Origin: CBDFMG01 sp965221205 [NCBI: bacterium]
Lineage (GTDB): Bacteria > SM23-31
Direction: 5' to 3'
DNA: 64,000 nt
Assembly: GCA_965221205.1 (NCBI GenBank)
Contig: OZ244870.1
Span: 1,736,001-1,800,000, forward strand
The notes under the pieces are model-generated. The model searched no databases. It saw only the letters and a list, made by a program, of their open reading frames with translations, and was not told where the DNA came from. Each line of letters begins with the position of its first letter. Within the stretch, counting starts at the first letter, position 1. Position numbers and translations under genes: made by a program. Below, piece by piece: positions 44,550 through 56,317 of this stretch.

Positions 44550-46623
44550 TTACTTTATTAAGACCATTCGCTTTGTTTGAATGAAATCACCTGCTTCAAG
44601 CTTATAAATATAGGTACCGCTTGAATACTTACTGGCATCCCAGGTAACTGAGTATAATCCAATCGTCTGCCGGGTGTCGACAAGTTGAGCAACTTCTTGT
44701 CCAAGACTATTGTATATGACAAGCTTCACATGCGCTGCCTCGGGCAGTTGATATTTGATCTCGGTCGTAAGATTAAATGGATTTGGAAAATTCTGCTCCA
44801 AACCATACGAACTGGGCAGATGGCTATCGGCAGAAATTTTTCCTGCTAAATACTCCACTTCCTTAAATGCATACACACCAGTAAATAACGCATCTCTAAC
44901 GGTTACGCCTACTGTCACATCTGCGTTGTCTATAAAGTATGTTGCTTCAGAGGCTCTGCCTCCTCCATCATCCCAGGTATATGTATAAGGTGGAATTCCA
45001 TCGTGGACATGTGCTTCATATGTATAATAATCTGGATCGTAAATACGCGGCGGCGCATATATATGAACATTTAATTGAGGATAATTAATTCCATGTGCAT
45101 CAAATGCATCTATAATATCATTTGTATTTGCACTATGACCATTAGTAAGCGCTGCTGTGATTAAACCTTCTAGTTCATCTACAAATGTAGGGGAAGAATC
45201 CAAATTATTTAAAGATTCCAGTACATCTTCATCAGCATCGGATGCAGTGACATCAACATCGCTTCTATAATCCCACAAGGCACCGGAAAGTATCCTACTA
45301 TTTTCATAAATTTCTGTATCTGCATCTATGTAATCATCCATGGTAAAAGTATTATCCAAATCTCTTATTTGGTCAGGTATAAACATAAAAGCATACGTCC
45401 CAATTTTGGTCGAGCTTACTCCACCTTTTGCATTTTTATACGCATTTGATAACACCTTCAATCTTATAAACACCACTGTCTTTAAAAGTTATAGTATTAG
45501 ATCCATATAATTGGGCTTGTCCATAAAGCGTTTGATGATGAACTACAATGTTTATTTGCGGTACTTTATTTGACGGCATTCCTAATCCAATTAACCATGC
45601 GGCAAATTCATCACCATGATAATATGCCATTACTTCATCAAAATGTGTATTTGTTGGTTCATAATCAAATTCAGGAACTGACTCAAAAGCCTCACTCCCA
45701 CCAGTACCATTAATCACGCGCACATTATCTCCAAATAAAACATACGGTGGACGATCTCTTAATCTTTGTAATGTTTTCGTAACAGGACTACCATTCAGAG
45801 GATTTGTTTGATAAATTTCTCCGGAACCAGAAATGCCTGTTGCTAAACTTTTCTTGGAAAATATATTCCCATTTTGAGCATCAATCAAATACCACGTAGT
45901 CGGAGCGTCTGTTATATACGCTTTTGTAGCATATTCTAATTTATATGATACGTTTCCCGATTCCTTATCCAAAACCTTAATTTTGAGAACAGGTTCATCT
46001 ATATTTTATTATTTTTTTTACCAACGAGATCGGATTGTATAACTAAAAATGCCTGCAAAGAGGATATAGACGGATTCGTATTGACCTTGATATCCGGAAA
46101 ATAATCACCGGTCATATAATAGATAACACCATCATTAATCTACAGCAACTAAATAACCACTTTCAAGAATAGGAACATTATTATACTTTTGTGTAAAAGT
46201 AAGTCTTGTTCCCCCTTTTTCAGTATAATTTTCATTGATAATTTCCAATTCATTTTGGACGTTTTTAATACCGAATATTAGTTTTTCATCATTTAAAAAT
46301 GCACGTGCAATTTGCTTCGGAGTACCTTGAAATTTTGTAATTTTAGAACCAAGCAATGAATATGGAATGCCTGTTTTTTCATTCCAACGAATTTACCATT
46401 TGTAATCAGAAATATCATGGAAATTTTCCATGGCAGCTTTCCGATCTCCTTTTTGCGTCTGTGATGTGCCTCTTGCAATTTTTCTTGCTCTTTGAGGTGA
46501 TTTCACTTGTTACGAACTGTTCGAATGTCAACGTTTTCGGACATCCGTTTCAAAATTAGGATTCAGATTTGTTTGCATAGCTTTAATAGTCTCTTTAAAA
46601 TTATTAGGGTTATTGATTCTCAT
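44550..46623 (-). pseudogene. M36 (fungalysin-like) metallopeptidase relic with type IX sorting domain
   Basis: Over several broken frames on the minus strand it shows: a start with GAGAGG (46623), an FTP propeptide segment (GTPKQIARAFLNDEKL, FTQKYNNVPILESGYLVAVD), the propeptide end and catalytic-domain beginning (WYLIDAQNGNIF, HFDEVMAYYHGDEFAAWL, NIVVHHQ, YGSNTITFKDSGVYKIEG), then directly the region after the active site (ILSGALWDYRS, LNNLDSSPTFVDELE). The HExxH helix and third ligand that should lie between are missing, and stops at several places break the frame. The C-terminus is an intact type IX-style sorting domain: LEQNFPNPFNLTTEIKYQLPE, GLYSVTWDASKYSSGTYIYKL, KRMVLIK. Confidence 0.75.
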
Positions 46624-46639
46624 TTTAACCTCTCTAAGG

Positions 46640-47297
46640 AGGTTATGAAAATTATGTTGACAAGAACCAATCAATTTGTTAAAATAAAATATGCCTTGAG
46701 AGTGATGGTGCTGTCAAGAATCAGGGGATCTCTCGGTTGGGTTTCCCTGTGACTTGTCCGGTTGCGGGAACTCCTTTATTATAGATTTGTTTTGCTAATG
46801 TAAATGTTTGATTTTAAAGCAGATTAAAATGTAGATGACTGAGGGGTCTCTGTACGAAGAAAGAATTAAAAATACGGATAGTATATTGTATAGTTCCAGT
46901 ATTGAACAAGTTCCATAAATCGACAAATTATCTATACTATGGTAATATATAAGCTTAAATTATACATATTTTGTATGATGAAGAGATTGATGCTATAAAT
47001 AGAATTTGGACGATATAGACGATATAGAGGAGAGTTTGATGGACATTACTGTCAGTAATAATTTAATCACCAAAAAATGTGGGTAAACTCCAGATTTATA
47101 ATTCCCGAAAAATAGGTATGATAACGATAGTTAGAGCTTTCTTCTCTATAACAATATACAAATATATATTCTTGCGTTTAAACTTCCAAAGGGGTACTTT
47201 TATTCAAAATTATTGATTGCATGAAACCCTCACGTATCGAAGCAATTCTGAATTCCATTATCCACTGATTTTCACCTCAATGAAAAGGGAGTACGCA
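46640..47297. other. Intergenic, no gene seen
   Basis: Short open frames only. A hairpin AACCTC/GAGGTT is at about 46635-46652; the rest shows no family resemblance. The promoter of the Asp-box protein must lie in its right part. Confidence 0.45.
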
Positions 47298-49649
47298 ATG
47301 CAAAAGTATCAGCGTCACCGTTTGGGCATTTTGTTTTTGATAATGATTTCTGCTTTGTTTCTGAAATATTCAGAATCTTCAGCACAAAAAAGGGTAGGAC
47401 CGACCTCTTCTGATCTACGCTTGCAGTGGTATCAGGAGCATGTATCAAAAAAGGCAACATCTCCTTTTAAAAATCTCGAATGGCAATTCATAGGCCCTAC
47501 GAATATTAGCGGTCGAGTCACAGATGTTGCAGTGATGACGCCGCGCGGAAGAACGTATACTATATTTGCTGCAGCAGCGTCCGGCGGCCTGTGGAAAACA
47601 GAGAACGAGGGAACAACCTGGGAGCCGGTGTTCGAACATGGTCCTTCTACATCCATAGGTGATGTTGCAGTAGCTCCATCTGATGGGGATATTATATGGG
47701 TTGGCCTCGGAGAGGCAAACATTTTCAGAAGTTCCATGGCAGGGGCTGGTCTCATGAAATCGACTGACAGAGGTTCCACGTGGGATTTCATGGGACTTGC
47801 GGGAACGCATACGATTGCCCGGATTGTAATCCATCCAGACAATCCCTATATCATTTATGTCGCAGCTTCAGGACATGAATGGACAAACAATGAAGAAAGG
47901 GGAGTGTACAAAACATCCGATGGCGGAGAAACATGGGAAAAGATTCTATACATCGATGATAAAACGGGAGCAATCGATCTTGTAATTGATCCTGTTGACA
48001 GCAACACTTTATATGCTGCGTTTTGGCAGCGAATCCGTAAAAAGTGGAATGATCCCCGCAATGAACCGAATTACTCGGGAAGCGGACTTTACAAGACAAT
48101 TGACGGCGGCTTGAACTGGTCTGAAATCAACTCCGGTCTTCCTCATGCTGAGATCAGGGGAAGAATCGGCATTGATGTGTCACAATCAAATCCCGATGTA
48201 TTGTATGCATTTGTCGATAATTACGAAACGGCGGAGCATAAAATTCCTACAGAACGGGAAGACGGTTACGGTACACCGAATCGTATTATCAAAGGCGCAA
48301 CAATATACCGTTCTGACAATAAGGGTCAAAACTGGCGACAGGTAAGTGAGTCGAGCGAGTATATGGAAGATATTTCGTCCACTTATGGCTGGGTTTTCGG
48401 TCAGATACGCGTTGATCCGAATGATGAAAATACCGTCTATGTTATGGGAATCGATTTAAATGTTTCCTATGACGGCGGCAAAACTTTCAAGCCGTTGGAG
48501 GGAATGCATGGAGATCACCATGCACTTTGGATCGATCCTGATAATTCTGATTATTTAGTGAATGGAAACGACGGTGGTATAGCAATTTCCTATGATAGCG
48601 GCCAAACATGGAAAACGTTTTATGACAATTTGCCTGTTGTACAGTTTTTTAATATTGCCTATGACATGGATGATCCATTTCACGTATACGGTTCCGTTCA
48701 GGACCACGGAAGTTACCGCGGGATTATTGATCTGAAAGGTGAAAACGGCAGTATCGATCCAGTTCCTTATGAGCGTGCTCCCGGCGGTGAAGGAAGTAGT
48801 CATGCCGTGAATCCGATAAATCCTGATATTGTCTATTCAGCAGGATTTTATGGAAGAATTCAGCGGACCGACTATGGACAGCGTGATGAAAATAACCGGC
48901 CGAAAACAGAACAGATTTTTCCACGAACTGAGGCAGGGGAACAGCCGCTGCGAGGGCAGTGGGTAGCGCCGTTTACCATTTCTCCTCATCACCCCGATGT
49001 GATCTACCACGGAATGCAGTATCTCTACCGATCTCAATACCGGGGACTGACATTTGAACGGATCAGTCCCGATTTGACCTACAATGATCCGGATGAATTG
49101 GGTGATATCAGGTATCAAACTATTCTATCGATATCGGAATCGCCTTTAAAATATGGATTGATTTATACAGGAACCGATGACGGAAAAGTGCATGTTACTG
49201 ATGATGGCGGTAAGTCGTGGTCAGAAATCATGAAGGGACTACCTTACAAAAAGTCTGTATCGCGTATTGTTTCTTCCGCTTTTCGCGAGGGAACAGTTTA
49301 TATGGCACAGAACGGTAAGCGAGATGACGATTTTACTCCATATCTCTGGAAATCGGATAATTATGGAAAAAAGTGGGAGGATTTATCAAGAGGAATTCCG
49401 AGCGGTCCGGTCAATGTGATTCGTGAAGACCCGCATCATGAAAATATCCTCTATACTGGTACTGATCTCGGCGTGTATGTTTCACGTGACCGGGGCGATT
49501 CGTGGCATAATCTATCCAATAATCTGCCGACAACCTACGTGCACGATTTGATAGTCCATCCGAGAGAAAATATTATGGTAATCGCCACGCACGGAAGAGG
49601 AATGTATGCACTTGATGTGGAACAGATTCAAAACTATAAACCGGAATAG
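47298..49649 (+). CDS. Exported Asp-box (BNR) beta-propeller protein
   Basis: 783 aa from the ATG at 47298, chosen for AAAGGGAG upstream and a signal peptide beginning there (LGILFLIMISALFLKYSESSAQ). About ten Asp boxes are spaced through it: TENEGTTW, STDRGSTW, TSDGGETW, TIDGGLNW, SDNKGQNW, SYDGGKTF, SYDSGQTW, TDDGGKSW, SDNYGKKW, SRDRGDSW. This gives two linked seven- to ten-bladed propellers of the sortilin/Vps10-like 'glycosyl hydrolase' group common in FCB bacteria. No sialidase catalytic set is evident, so binding rather than hydrolysis is as likely. It lacks the C-terminal domain of the roughly 1050-aa relatives. Intact within a decayed region. Confidence 0.85.
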   Translation: MQKYQRHRLGILFLIMISALFLKYSESSAQKRVGPTSSDLRLQWYQEHVSKKATSPFKNLEWQFIGPTNISGRVTDVAVMTPRGRTYTIFAAAASGGLWKTENEGTTWEPVFEHGPSTSIGDVAVAPSDGDIIWVGLGEANIFRSSMAGAGLMKSTDRGSTWDFMGLAGTHTIARIVIHPDNPYIIYVAASGHEWTNNEERGVYKTSDGGETWEKILYIDDKTGAIDLVIDPVDSNTLYAAFWQRIRKKWNDPRNEPNYSGSGLYKTIDGGLNWSEINSGLPHAEIRGRIGIDVSQSNPDVLYAFVDNYETAEHKIPTEREDGYGTPNRIIKGATIYRSDNKGQNWRQVSESSEYMEDISSTYGWVFGQIRVDPNDENTVYVMGIDLNVSYDGGKTFKPLEGMHGDHHALWIDPDNSDYLVNGNDGGIAISYDSGQTWKTFYDNLPVVQFFNIAYDMDDPFHVYGSVQDHGSYRGIIDLKGENGSIDPVPYERAPGGEGSSHAVNPINPDIVYSAGFYGRIQRTDYGQRDENNRPKTEQIFPRTEAGEQPLRGQWVAPFTISPHHPDVIYHGMQYLYRSQYRGLTFERISPDLTYNDPDELGDIRYQTILSISESPLKYGLIYTGTDDGKVHVTDDGGKSWSEIMKGLPYKKSVSRIVSSAFREGTVYMAQNGKRDDDFTPYLWKSDNYGKKWEDLSRGIPSGPVNVIREDPHHENILYTGTDLGVYVSRDRGDSWHNLSNNLPTTYVHDLIVHPRENIMVIATHGRGMYALDVEQIQNYKPE

Positions 49650-49799
49650 ATAACAGCTCAAAAGCTCCCTTTTTATCTATCTGTGCAATTCGAATAATCT
49701 CACAGCATCAACAACATAGGACAATTGTCTCGTTTTCCTATTCCTGCACATTCAGCACGGGTCCTCAATATACCAATCTCCAATAATTTTTCAATACTT

Positions 49800-51430
49800 G
49801 GTGTAGCCTTTTCGGGTTTAGCGCATCTGTTTTTGTTGGATTGAATCTGATCCAGTTTCCAAGTATAACAATTGACACCGATCCGGAAAATATGCTGAAC
49901 CATGATGAAACAAGCGCGGCTCGATCACGAAGCAATGAAGGAAACATTTGATCCGCATGATATGATTGTGCTCGGTATCTATAATGAAGCGGGTATATTC
50001 AATGTACAGACTGTTGAGAGAATACTTGCTGTTACCAAAGAAATAAAAAACATCGAAGGAGTTCTCTACGAGGACATTATGGCGATTGGTGAAGTCGATG
50101 ATATCGCTTCCGAAGAGAATATAATCCGTGTTTATCCTCTTGCTGAACTGGTTGAAAATGGGAATGAAGAGGCTGCTCGATGCGAATCCCATTTTCAAGA
50201 ACAAGCTTGCTTCACTGGGTGGAATGCTGTTCGGGATTTACGTGCCAATCGTAGAGAAAAGCATGAGCTACACGATCTCGAAACAGATCGAAGCAATTGC
50301 AGATAGTCACCTTGAAAATGAACACTATTATCTTGCTGGACTGCCGGTAGCGGAAGATACTTTCGGATTCGAAATGTTTAAGTAGATGGGGATTGCCACA
50401 CCGCTTTCGGAGCTGGTTATTGTGCTCCTGATGCTGCTTTTTTTCAAGAGAATTAAACTCATTATTGTGCCAATGATTCTTGCTATGGTTTCAATCATCC
50501 GGACGATGGGTCTGTTAATCGGATTGGGATTCACTGTCCATAGCGGTTTTGGACAGCATTCACATATCGAGTGATATTTTTGAAAAACATTCTGGTTCGC
50601 AATCGATACGCGAGACTATTATTCTTGCAATAAATGATCTTTTTTCACCCATGCTTTTTACTTCACTGACATCTGGTGCCGGATTTTTTTCGCTGATGTT
50701 TACTCCAATTCCGCCTGTTCAGGTATTCGGCTTCTTTGTAGGATTCGGTATTCTCACTGCCTGGCTGTTATCGATGACTTTGTTACCGGCCTATACCGTA
50801 CTTCTGCCGAAAAAGACCTTTCATAATTTCGGAACAGCCGGAAAACACAGAAAAACGGTGATTGACAAGGTATTGAAAAAAATTCAGAATATGTCGCTGA
50901 AATATGTCAAGCTTATTATATAGGTATCATAGTGCTGCTTGTTATATCATTTATTGGGATCAGTAAAATTGTCGTTAATGATAATCTTGTGAATTGGTTT
51001 AAGGCGGACCACCCTCTCCGTCAAGCAGATGTTCTGATGAACGAACATCTGGTCGGTACTTACATGTCGAATCTGGTCTTCACAAGCGACAATGAGGCAT
51101 TCAAGAATCCGGGGGTAGTGAATTATATGGCTGATGTCCAGCAACTCATTGCAAATCAGCCTCAAGTTGGTGCCGTATCATCGATTGTTGATATTCTCAG
51201 TAAAATCGCTTTTGAGCTCAAAGGTGACAATTCACTCCCACAGACTCCAGATGAGATCGGACAATGCCACTTTCTCTATGAGGTTGCCGGTGGTGACCCG
51301 GAAGATCTGTTCAAATTTGTGACCTCTGAGTATGATCATACCCATATCTGGATTCAGATGACGCAGGGAGAAAATCTGATCATGCGGAATGTGGTAAATC
51401 CGGGTAGAAGAGTATATTCCTGCGCTCGAT
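49800..51430 (+). pseudogene. RND/MMPL-family exporter relic
   Basis: Spread over at least four frames: FPSITIDTDPENMLN at the N-terminal first helix, HDMIVLGIYNEAGIFNVQTVERI, the membrane segments LSELVIVLLMLLFFKRIKLI and VFGFFVGFGILTAWLLSMTLLPA, the second periplasmic half WFKADHPLRQADVLMNEHLVGT, and DHTHIWIQMTQGEN. At about 51400 it stops abruptly and LolA-like sequence starts, so the last third of the exporter (second membrane half) is deleted. Many frameshifts and stops. The order exporter, LolA-like, outer-membrane barrel is a known cluster for lipid or hopanoid-type export. Confidence 0.75.
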
Positions 51431-51897
51431 CTGGTAAAACGGATTGCTGCAAAAGATAAAAGCTCGAGCTTTGTTGGGTCCGATTTTTCGTACGAAGATG
51501 TGTCAGGACGGCACTGGACTGAAGATATACACACACTTCTGCGCGAAGACATTTTCGATGAAACGGATATCTATATTATCAAAAGTGTTCCGATAGACGA
51601 AAAAAGTGCGGATTTCAGCTATAAAGAGTCGTATATCGATAAACGGACGTTTCTACCACTCAGAGAAGAGTACTACGATTCAAAGGATGCTATTGTAAAG
51701 CGTTGTACTGCGGATGCAATCAGTGAAGTTGATGGGTACCCTATCGTTTCAAAAAGATTAATGGAGAACCTCAAGAAAAATCACCGGACGATCGTTTCAT
51801 TTTCCAATATCCTTCTGAATGCCGGTATACCGGTATAGAAGAAGAAGTGTTTACCGAGCGGTACTTGAGGAGACCTCCTTCAAAGTATATTAAATAG
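51410..51897 (+). pseudogene. Outer-membrane lipoprotein-sorting (LolA-like) relic
   Basis: The open frame gives EDVSGRHWTEDIHTLLRED, TDIYIIKSVPIDEK, YIDKRTFLPLREEYYDSKDAIV, ISEVDGYPIVSKRLMENLKK, then one base shifts the frame and ERYLRRPPSKYIK ends at 51897. This matches the C-terminal two thirds of the LolA-like proteins that travel with RND exporters. Signal peptide and N-terminal part are missing, lost in the same deletion that removed the exporter's end. Confidence 0.75.
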
Positions 51898-51976
51898 CAT
51901 GGTAAGGGTTGTAAGAGCTTTAGATTAAAACGGACAATTGATAACTATAATACCAAATATTACAGCAGAGTTGAAG

Positions 51977-53234
51977 ATGAAAAGATTGACACTATTGATA
52001 CTTGTTTATGGAGGGCTGCTGGTGTCGAGCAATGTTTTTGCCCAGGGTCTGACGGTCAATGGATTTGCAGAAGGAGCTTTTGGGAACAGGATATCCGACA
52101 ATACGCTTTTTCCTGACAAGGATTATACACTGAATGAAACACGTCTCCAGTTGCAGCTAAAGCACACATCCGATAATGGCAGCTTTTTTGGTGCAGTCGA
52201 TTTCCTAGCTGATAATGCGTCAGGTGATGAAACTCAGACAACAATCCGCGAAGCTTATACGCAGTTTTCGCTTGGCAGTACTATTGATGCGAAAGTCGGG
52301 CGGCAGGTACTGACATGGGGAACAGAGGATCTTCTTTTTATGAATGACGTATTTCCAGAGGATTTTATATTCTTCTTTGTTGGCAGGGAAGATCAATATC
52401 TCAAACATCTCCGAGTGGTGCAATCAAGTTAGGATTGTACTTACCTGGTGTGAATGTCGATTCCATAGCGTCTTCAGCGTTTCAGTCCGATCTGCTACCG
52501 AGCGGAGAACGGTTAAGCTCGTTTAATCCTCTGTTCTGGTCAATAACAGGTTCTGGATCACAAACTTCTGTCCGTAATCCCGGAAAACAGTTCCATAACA
52601 CGGAAATTGCCATTAGATTGTATAAGTATATGGGCAGTTTTCAGGTCGCTGGATATACGTACAGAGGATTTTACAGTGCGCCAATGGGAATAGATTTGGC
52701 ACAGAATTCGCTCTACAATCCCGATCTTTCGATATATGGTGCAAGTATTCGGGGACCGCGCTACTCTCGGGTGTTGTTTCTGCTGAATACTGATTCTACG
52801 ATTCACGGGATGGCCGTAAAGGTACCGACCCATTTATTCCGAATAGCCAGCATAAATTTCTGCTCGGACTTGAACGGCAGCTCTGGACTGACTTTACAAC
52901 AAGTTTACAGTATTATAATGAAACATACACTGATTATAGCGCTTAGACAAGCACACTTCCTTTAGGTTCTCCGATGCTGGATGAAATGCGGTATCTTGTG
53001 ACGACACGATTGACGCAGCTGGTCTATTATGAAAATGTGACCTTGTCACTCTTTATCTTTTACAGTCCGTCTGATGAAGATTGGCACGTTAGGCCAACCG
53101 TCTCATTTAAATACTCGGACACAATCAGTTTTGCGACCGGTGCAAATTTATTCAGCGGCACAAAAAATTACACACTCTTCGGTCAATTTGAAGATAATAA
53201 CAATGCATATGCACGAGTCAGATATTACTTCTAA
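51977..53234 (+). pseudogene. Outer-membrane beta-barrel (DUF1302-like) relic
   Basis: A signal peptide (MKRLTLLILVYGGLLVSSNVFAQ) and the first strands (LTVNGFAEGAFGNR, NETRLQLQLKH, KVGRQVLTWGTEDLLFMNDVFPED) are in one frame. One shift near 52420 leads into SPSGAIKLGLYLPGVNVD, and others near 52930 lead into VTTRLTQLVYYENVTLSLFIFYSP and the closing strand ending ARVRYYF with terminal phenylalanine, as usual for barrels. The whole length is recognisable, but at least two frameshifts break it. Confidence 0.7.
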
Positions 53235-53451
53235 AAAAAGCCATTATATTAGAGATTTTCTGAGTGTTTAATATCAATACAGTAAAAATATCTTATGATG
53301 ATAATATATAATGTGATCATAATCGCTTACTTTTCAAGAACAATTTGTTAATTCCTTTTTACAACACATCCATATAATTTTTTTTGTCTCATAGTCTGGT
53401 TGCTTTATTTCTTAATAATCTTACTATAATAACATACAATTCGAGGTTCCT

Positions 53452-55530
53452 ATGTTTAAGCGAGCGATTTTGTTATCATTTGCATTAAAAGCAATCATAG
53501 ATATTCTCTATCTCAATGTCTCTTCGGCGCAAGGAACTCCCTTTATACCAGAAACATTATCGATTGATCTCAATAATGAGCTGTCAGGAGAAAGAAGTAT
53601 TGAACATATCAGGTGGATGTCTCATTATCACCGGCCAAGCGGTTCGAGCGGATTGTGGACTGTTGCACAAATGGTGCATGACTGGGCTCGGGAATACGGT
53701 CTTGAGAATGTACAAATAATTAAACAGAAATTTGATGGTACTAATTGGGATGCTCATTCAGGTGAACTCTTGGTCATTGAGCCGAAAGAGATAAAACTTG
53801 GCAGTGTTATGCCGAAATTGCAGTTTCAGTCCCGAATAACACGCATTCTGCTCACGAAACAGTAGAACTCGTGGATATCGGTCAGGGTACATCGGATGAA
53901 GATTTTGAAGGAATTGACGTAACTGGAAAAGCTGTGCTCACTTCTTCTGCTCCTTCTGCCATTATGCAGGCCGCTGTATGGCAGAGAGGTGCTTCAGGCA
54001 TCGTATCCTACTCAAACAGCGGCCGAACGCAATGCATGATTTCCCCGATCAAGTGGCTTACAGCAGAGTGCCTGTCGAAAATTCAGCAGGAGAACCATCC
54101 GGATAGGCATTTATGATCTTGCCTCGTACCGGTACTATACTCAAGAATCTCATTAAACAATCGGGAAATGAAAATGAGTCGGTCATGCTTAAGGTAGATA
54201 TTGAAACAGAATTTAAAGAAAATCCGGAACAAGGATATGTGTGGGGTGAAATCAAAGGAACCGAGATTCATAATCAGGATATCGTACTGACGTCTCATCT
54301 GCAGGAAGAAAGGCCATCCGCAAATGACAATTCCATTGGAAGTGCAAATATGGTTGAGATTGGCAGAACAATGAATCGGCTCATCAAAGAGGGCAGAATA
54401 CCACGTCCGAAAAGGGATATTACGTTTTACTGGGCAAATGAAATAAGCCCGGAAGAAAAAAATTCTATGCTTATCAATATCAATCAGGATATCGTTGGAG
54501 CAAAACAGAGTATGGGTTCTCGCGTTCAGCATATTATCCGGACGCCACATTCAATTCCGAGTTATTTAAGCGATGTCATTGAAAGTATTACAGAATATGT
54601 AATAATGACCAACAGCGCTTTTCTTGCGGCAGGTGATGCCGGAACCCCACAGCCTTTTTCAAAACCAATTTATTCACATCTCGGTACACGAGAACGATAT
54701 AATGCGATGATCGTACCTTATTTTGACAGTTTCGACCATTTGGTGTTTATCGAGGCTGTAGTCGGAGTACCGGGAGTTGGATTAATTAACTGGCCAGATA
54801 CTTACATACATTCAACTGCTGATAATCTAGATAATATAGACCAGACTCAGCTCAAAAGAAATGCCTTTATTGTTGCTGCAAATCACTATATATAGCAAAT
54901 TCGGGAAATGAGGATGTGCCTGCAATTACATCAGAAGTATATTCACGAGCATTAATAAGAATTGCAAAAGATCTGAATACAGCATTAAACCACATACAAA
55001 AATCTTCTAAAGATAATCTAATACAAAACTATGGAGAAGCGAAAAATTTAATTGCTCAGGCTATTATAAGAGAAACAAAAGCGGTAGAATCTGTTTTGGT
55101 GTTCGCCAATTCTCCAGGCAGTATTTTGTATATACAAAAACGAATCAGTGATTTAGAAAATCGGGAAGATGATCTGATTGCATCATTGGATGATATTGTA
55201 TGTTCTTGTTTCAGATGACAAAAGGGTCCCTGCAATAAAACTATCCACCTTTGACAAAAAGATGAGTTCAAAAATCCCTGCTATCAACGGGACTATTGAA
55301 GAATACTTTCAAAGACGGGGAAGAGTGCGAGGTGGAGGCAAATTACATGGTCTGATGATTTGGAAGTGTTATAATTTGCCAATGGCATAAATTCATATCT
55401 TGATATTTATAATGCTGTTCATGCCGAAGTGCTTTCCGCGGGTGAATTCTATTACGGTACGGTTACGAAACAGGCCGTTGCTGACCTTCTCGATGCAGCC
55501 GTGGAAGGAGAAGTGTTACGACTGAAATAA
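53452..55530 (+). pseudogene. Exported M28-type peptidase relic
   Basis: A signal peptide and start (IRWMSHYHRPSGSSGLWTVAQMV) run until about 53825, then frames alternate: a PA domain (GIDVTGKAVLTSSA), the M28 core (VLTSHLQEERPSANDNSIGSANMVEIGRTMNRLI, FYWANEISPEE, LININQDIVGA), GVGLINWPDTYIHSTADNLDNID, IANSGNEDVPAITSEVYSRALIRI, and a C-terminal end at 55530 (AVADLLDAAVEGEVLRLK). At least three frameshifts break it. In addition the metal aspartate of the H-x-D motif is Gln (SHLQ), so loss of activity may have come before the frameshifts. Confidence 0.75.
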
Positions 55531-55675
55531 AGCGGCAGAAAAATTAATGAGGAACTACGCATAACTCGAAATCGTATATAGTGGAGGCGCATTTTAAGAA
55601 AATGTAACAATTTAGTTGTGTTATATGCTGTTTGTTTTCTCGATTGTATAGCGTATACATACGTTTTTTAGAGGA

Positions 55676-56317
55676 ATGAAAAACATGATACAAATCATAT
55701 ATAATAATATTGGATTTTTTCTCTTGTGCACCGTAATTCTACTCGTTATTACGAGCAACGCTCATGGGATAACAGATAAAACGAATCCAATTGCGACTGA
55801 AAAAGCAATTTTCGCAGGTGGATGTTTCTGGTGCATGGAACCTCCGTATGACAAATTGGACGGAGTTCTATCGACAACATCCGGTTATACTGGCGGCCAC
55901 AAGGAAAATCCCACCTATGAAGGAGTTTCTGCAGGTATTACCGGCCATACGGAGGCAGTTGAGATAGAATACGATCCCGAAAAAATCGGGTATGCCGAAC
56001 TGCTCGAAATTTTCTGGCGCAATATCGATCCGACCGTGAAAGATAGGCAGTTTTGTGATAAGGGGACACAGTACCGTTCGGGGATATATTATCTCAATGA
56101 AGAGCAGAAAAGTCTCGCTGAGCAATCTAAAAATGTTCTTGAGAACTCCAGACGATTCAAAACAATTCATACCGAAATCGCACAAGCCACTACGTTTTAT
56201 CCTGCCGAAGAATACCATCAGGATTATTATAAGAAAAATCCGATACGGTATAAACTATATCGGTACGGATGCGGGCGTGACAACCGCCTTGAAGAACTCT
56301 GGGGTGATGAAAAATAG
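55676..56317 (+). CDS. msrA: Exported peptide-methionine (S)-S-oxide reductase
   Basis: 213 aa. A signal peptide (residues 1 to about 30, FFLLCTVILLVITSNAHG) precedes the MsrA domain: AGGCFWCMEPPYD with catalytic Cys50, GYTGGHKENPTYEGVSAGITGHTEAVEIEYDP, RNIDPTVKDRQFCDKGTQYRSGIYY and FYPAEEYHQDYY. It repairs oxidised methionine, here in exported proteins. A second conserved cysteine (YGCGRD) can serve as resolving residue. Intact and monocistronic. An alternative ATG lies three codons downstream. Confidence 0.93.
   Translation: MKNMIQIIYNNIGFFLLCTVILLVITSNAHGITDKTNPIATEKAIFAGGCFWCMEPPYDKLDGVLSTTSGYTGGHKENPTYEGVSAGITGHTEAVEIEYDPEKIGYAELLEIFWRNIDPTVKDRQFCDKGTQYRSGIYYLNEEQKSLAEQSKNVLENSRRFKTIHTEIAQATTFYPAEEYHQDYYKKNPIRYKLYRYGCGRDNRLEELWGDEK

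Noticed and set aside
46644-46752. Short plus-strand frame after a GGAGG
   Set aside because: The GGAGG is part of a hairpin and too close to the first ATG; the product shows no recognisable feature.
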